A stretch of 36,321 bases of DNA from an uncultured Saprospiraceae bacterium. GTDB taxonomy: Bacteria > Bacteroidota > Bacteroidia > Chitinophagales > Saprospiraceae. How positions within the stretch are numbered: position 1 is the first letter of the stretch; every line of letters begins with the position of its first letter. Shown here piece by piece: positions 34,962 to 36,321 of this stretch. The notes below the pieces were generated by a model. The model saw nothing but the letters and a program-made list of their open reading frames with translations, had not been told where the DNA came from and did not search any database. Both the position numbers and the translations under genes were made by a program. Location: positions 1-36,321 of the forward strand of contig CALCMJ010000165.1 in NCBI GenBank assembly GCA_937967615.1, in the 5' to 3' direction.

Positions 34962-36321
34962 ATGATGGATAAATATATAGTCTCTTTTGATGCAGGGACC
35001 ACAAGTTGTAGAGCGCTTTTGGTGAATATGGACGCCCAGATTATTGATGTTCAACAGAAGGAGTTTAAACAATATTTTCCTCATCCATCTTGGGTAGAAC
35101 ATAATCCTGAAGAAATATGGAATACGCAAGTCTTTGTTTTTGAAGAATTGCTTAGAAAGAATGCCATTACACCTGAGGAAATCTTATGTATTGGAATCAC
35201 AAATCAGAGAGAGACTACTGTCGTTTGGGATAAGAATTCCGGTGATGCTGTTTGCAATGCGATTGTGTGGCAGGACAGACGTACAAGTGGCTATTGTGAT
35301 GAAATAAAAGCGAAGGGTTTTGATGACTATATTTATAAGAACACAGGACTTGTGACTGATGCGTATTTTTCAGGTACCAAGATTCGATGGATTTTAGAGA
35401 ATGTAGAAGGTGCTCGGGAGCGGGCAGAGAAGGGGGAGCTTTTGTTTGGGACTATTGATACTTGGTTAATTTATAAGATGACAAAAGGGAAATCGCATGT
35501 CACTGATTATACAAATGCATCACGAACTTTAATTTACAATATTAAATCTCTGACATGGGATGATCGCATTTTAGAGTTTCTGAATATTCCCAAAAGTATG
35601 TTAGCTACGGTAAAGAATTCGGCAGATGATTTTGGCGAATTTGATTATATGGGAACATCTATACCTATCGCAGGGGTGGCAGGAGATCAGCAGTCAGCTT
35701 TATTTGGACAAGCTTGCTTCACTAAGGGAATGGCAAAAAACACCTACGGCACAGGATGCTTTATGTTGATGCATGTAGGGGATACATTTGTACAATCGCA
35801 GAATGGCTTACTCACTACACTATGTTGTAATGCAGATGGTAGTTCGGGTTACGCATTGGAGGGAAGTGTCTTCATTGCTGGCGCTGCGATGCAGTGGTTG
35901 CGAGATGGACTTAAAATTATATCAAAGGCTAGTGAAGCAGAAGAGATCGCGGTGAATACGGCAGAGGATGAACTTGTAGTTGTACCAGCTTTTGTGGGCT
36001 TGGGTGCGCCGTATTGGGATAGTGATGCGCGGGGAGCTATTTTTGGTTTAACGCGGGGAAGTACGGATAAACATCTTATAAAAGCGACTTTGGATTCTCT
36101 TGCTTATCAGACGAAAGATGTATTGGAGGTAATGGAAAAAGATGCAGGAGTGCGATTAGGTATTTTAAAAGTAGATGGAGGAGCAGCTGCGAATAATTAC
36201 CTGATGCAATTTCAATCTGACATTCTAAAATGTGCAGTGGAGCGTCCTGAAAATATTGAAACAACAGCCATGGGTGCGGCGTATCTTGCAGGGATGCAAA
36301 TGGGAATTTGGGATTCTGAGA
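34962..36321 (+). CDS. glpK: Glycerol kinase (3' end beyond window)
   Basis: This FGGY-family kinase phosphorylates glycerol to glycerol-3-phosphate using ATP. The open frame runs from ATG 34962 (an alternative ATG follows directly at 34965) to the window edge, 453 codons, and is cut short of a normal length of about 495-500. Diagnostic motifs are [13 protein letters not shown] at the N-terminus, [43 protein letters not shown] and the C-terminal [19 protein letters not shown] and [11 protein letters not shown]. It is divergent from the T9SS CotH gene across a 254-bp gap. No glycerol facilitator or GlpD gene is visible in this window. Confidence 0.97.
   Translation, partial: MMDKYIVSFDAGTTSCRALLVNMDAQIIDVQQKEFKQYFPHPSWVEHNPEEIWNTQVFVFEELLRKNAITPEEILCIGITNQRETTVVWDKNSGDAVCNAIVWQDRRTSGYCDEIKAKGFDDYIYKNTGLVTDAYFSGTKIRWILENVEGARERAEKGELLFGTIDTWLIYKMTKGKSHVTDYTNASRTLIYNIKSLTWDDRILEFLNIPKSMLATVKNSADDFGEFDYMGTSIPIAGVAGDQQSALFGQACFTKGMAKNTYGTGCFMLMHVGDTFVQSQNGLLTTLCCNADGSSGYALEGSVFIAGAAMQWLRDGLKIISKASEAEEIAVNTAEDELVVVPAFVGLGAPYWDSDARGAIFGLTRGSTDKHLIKATLDSLAYQTKDVLEVMEKDAGVRLGILKVDGGAAANNYLMQFQSDILKCAVERPENIETTAMGAAYLAGMQMGIWDSE

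Noticed and set aside
1-36321. Mobile element, prophage or CRISPR content
   Set aside because: I saw no transposase, integrase, terminal inverted repeats, phage structural genes or regularly spaced repeat-spacer pattern. The three 11-bp repeats at 4221 are contiguous and have no spacers.

Overview
The window looks like a chromosomal segment of a low-GC Bacteroidota. The evidence is a SusC/SusD outer-membrane pair, a protein ending in a type IX secretion (T9SS) sorting domain, Bacteroidota-style lipoproteins, a long-form urocanate hydratase and a histidine kinase/OmpR pair. The mix of CotH proteins, S9 peptidase and T9SS cargo would suit a saprospirian or related environmental lineage, but that is only an inference. 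I see no tRNA, rRNA, transposase, integrase or CRISPR array.

Layout. (1) 1-3275, minus: susC, then the start of susD, cut by the window edge. (2) 3652-6274: a secreted cysteine-rich repeat protein (minus) divergent from a histidine kinase/response regulator operon (plus). The kinase also has a cysteine-rich periplasmic domain. Three 11-bp direct repeats lie in the shared intergenic region. (3) 6271-9141, minus: a methyltransferase, an RluF-like pseudouridine synthase, an RRM RNA-binding protein with a glycine-rich tail, and a six-helix membrane protein of unknown role. (4) 9210-15568: a LysR regulator divergent from a histidine-degradation operon hutH-hutU-(carboxymuconolactone decarboxylase/AhpD-like gene)-hutI. 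The formiminoglutamate step is not encoded here. (5) 15649-21104: an acyl-CoA dehydrogenase and an SLC13/DASS carboxylate transporter (minus), then tex (plus). (6) 21117-25805, minus: a CotH lipoprotein, a GC-rich structured intergenic island, two related OmpA-like proteins (one fused to DUF937) and an unassigned lipoprotein. (7) 26021-27227, plus: an outer-membrane barrel and a TlpA-like thioredoxin. (8) 27309-34707, minus: a GH3 beta-glucosidase, an S9 peptidase lipoprotein and a large T9SS-exported CotH protein. (9) 34962-end, plus: glycerol kinase, truncated by the window.

Functional picture: import and hydrolysis of polymers at the cell surface (SusCD, GH3, S9, CotH/T9SS), amino-acid catabolism (hut) and envelope functions. 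The least explained parts are the cysteine-rich protein/two-component locus with its phased repeats, and the GC-rich island at 22592-22712 (76 of 121 bases are G or C, against a clearly AT-rich background). A duplicated cysteine module inside the large CotH protein, and a CMD-family gene translationally coupled to hutU, also deserve attention.
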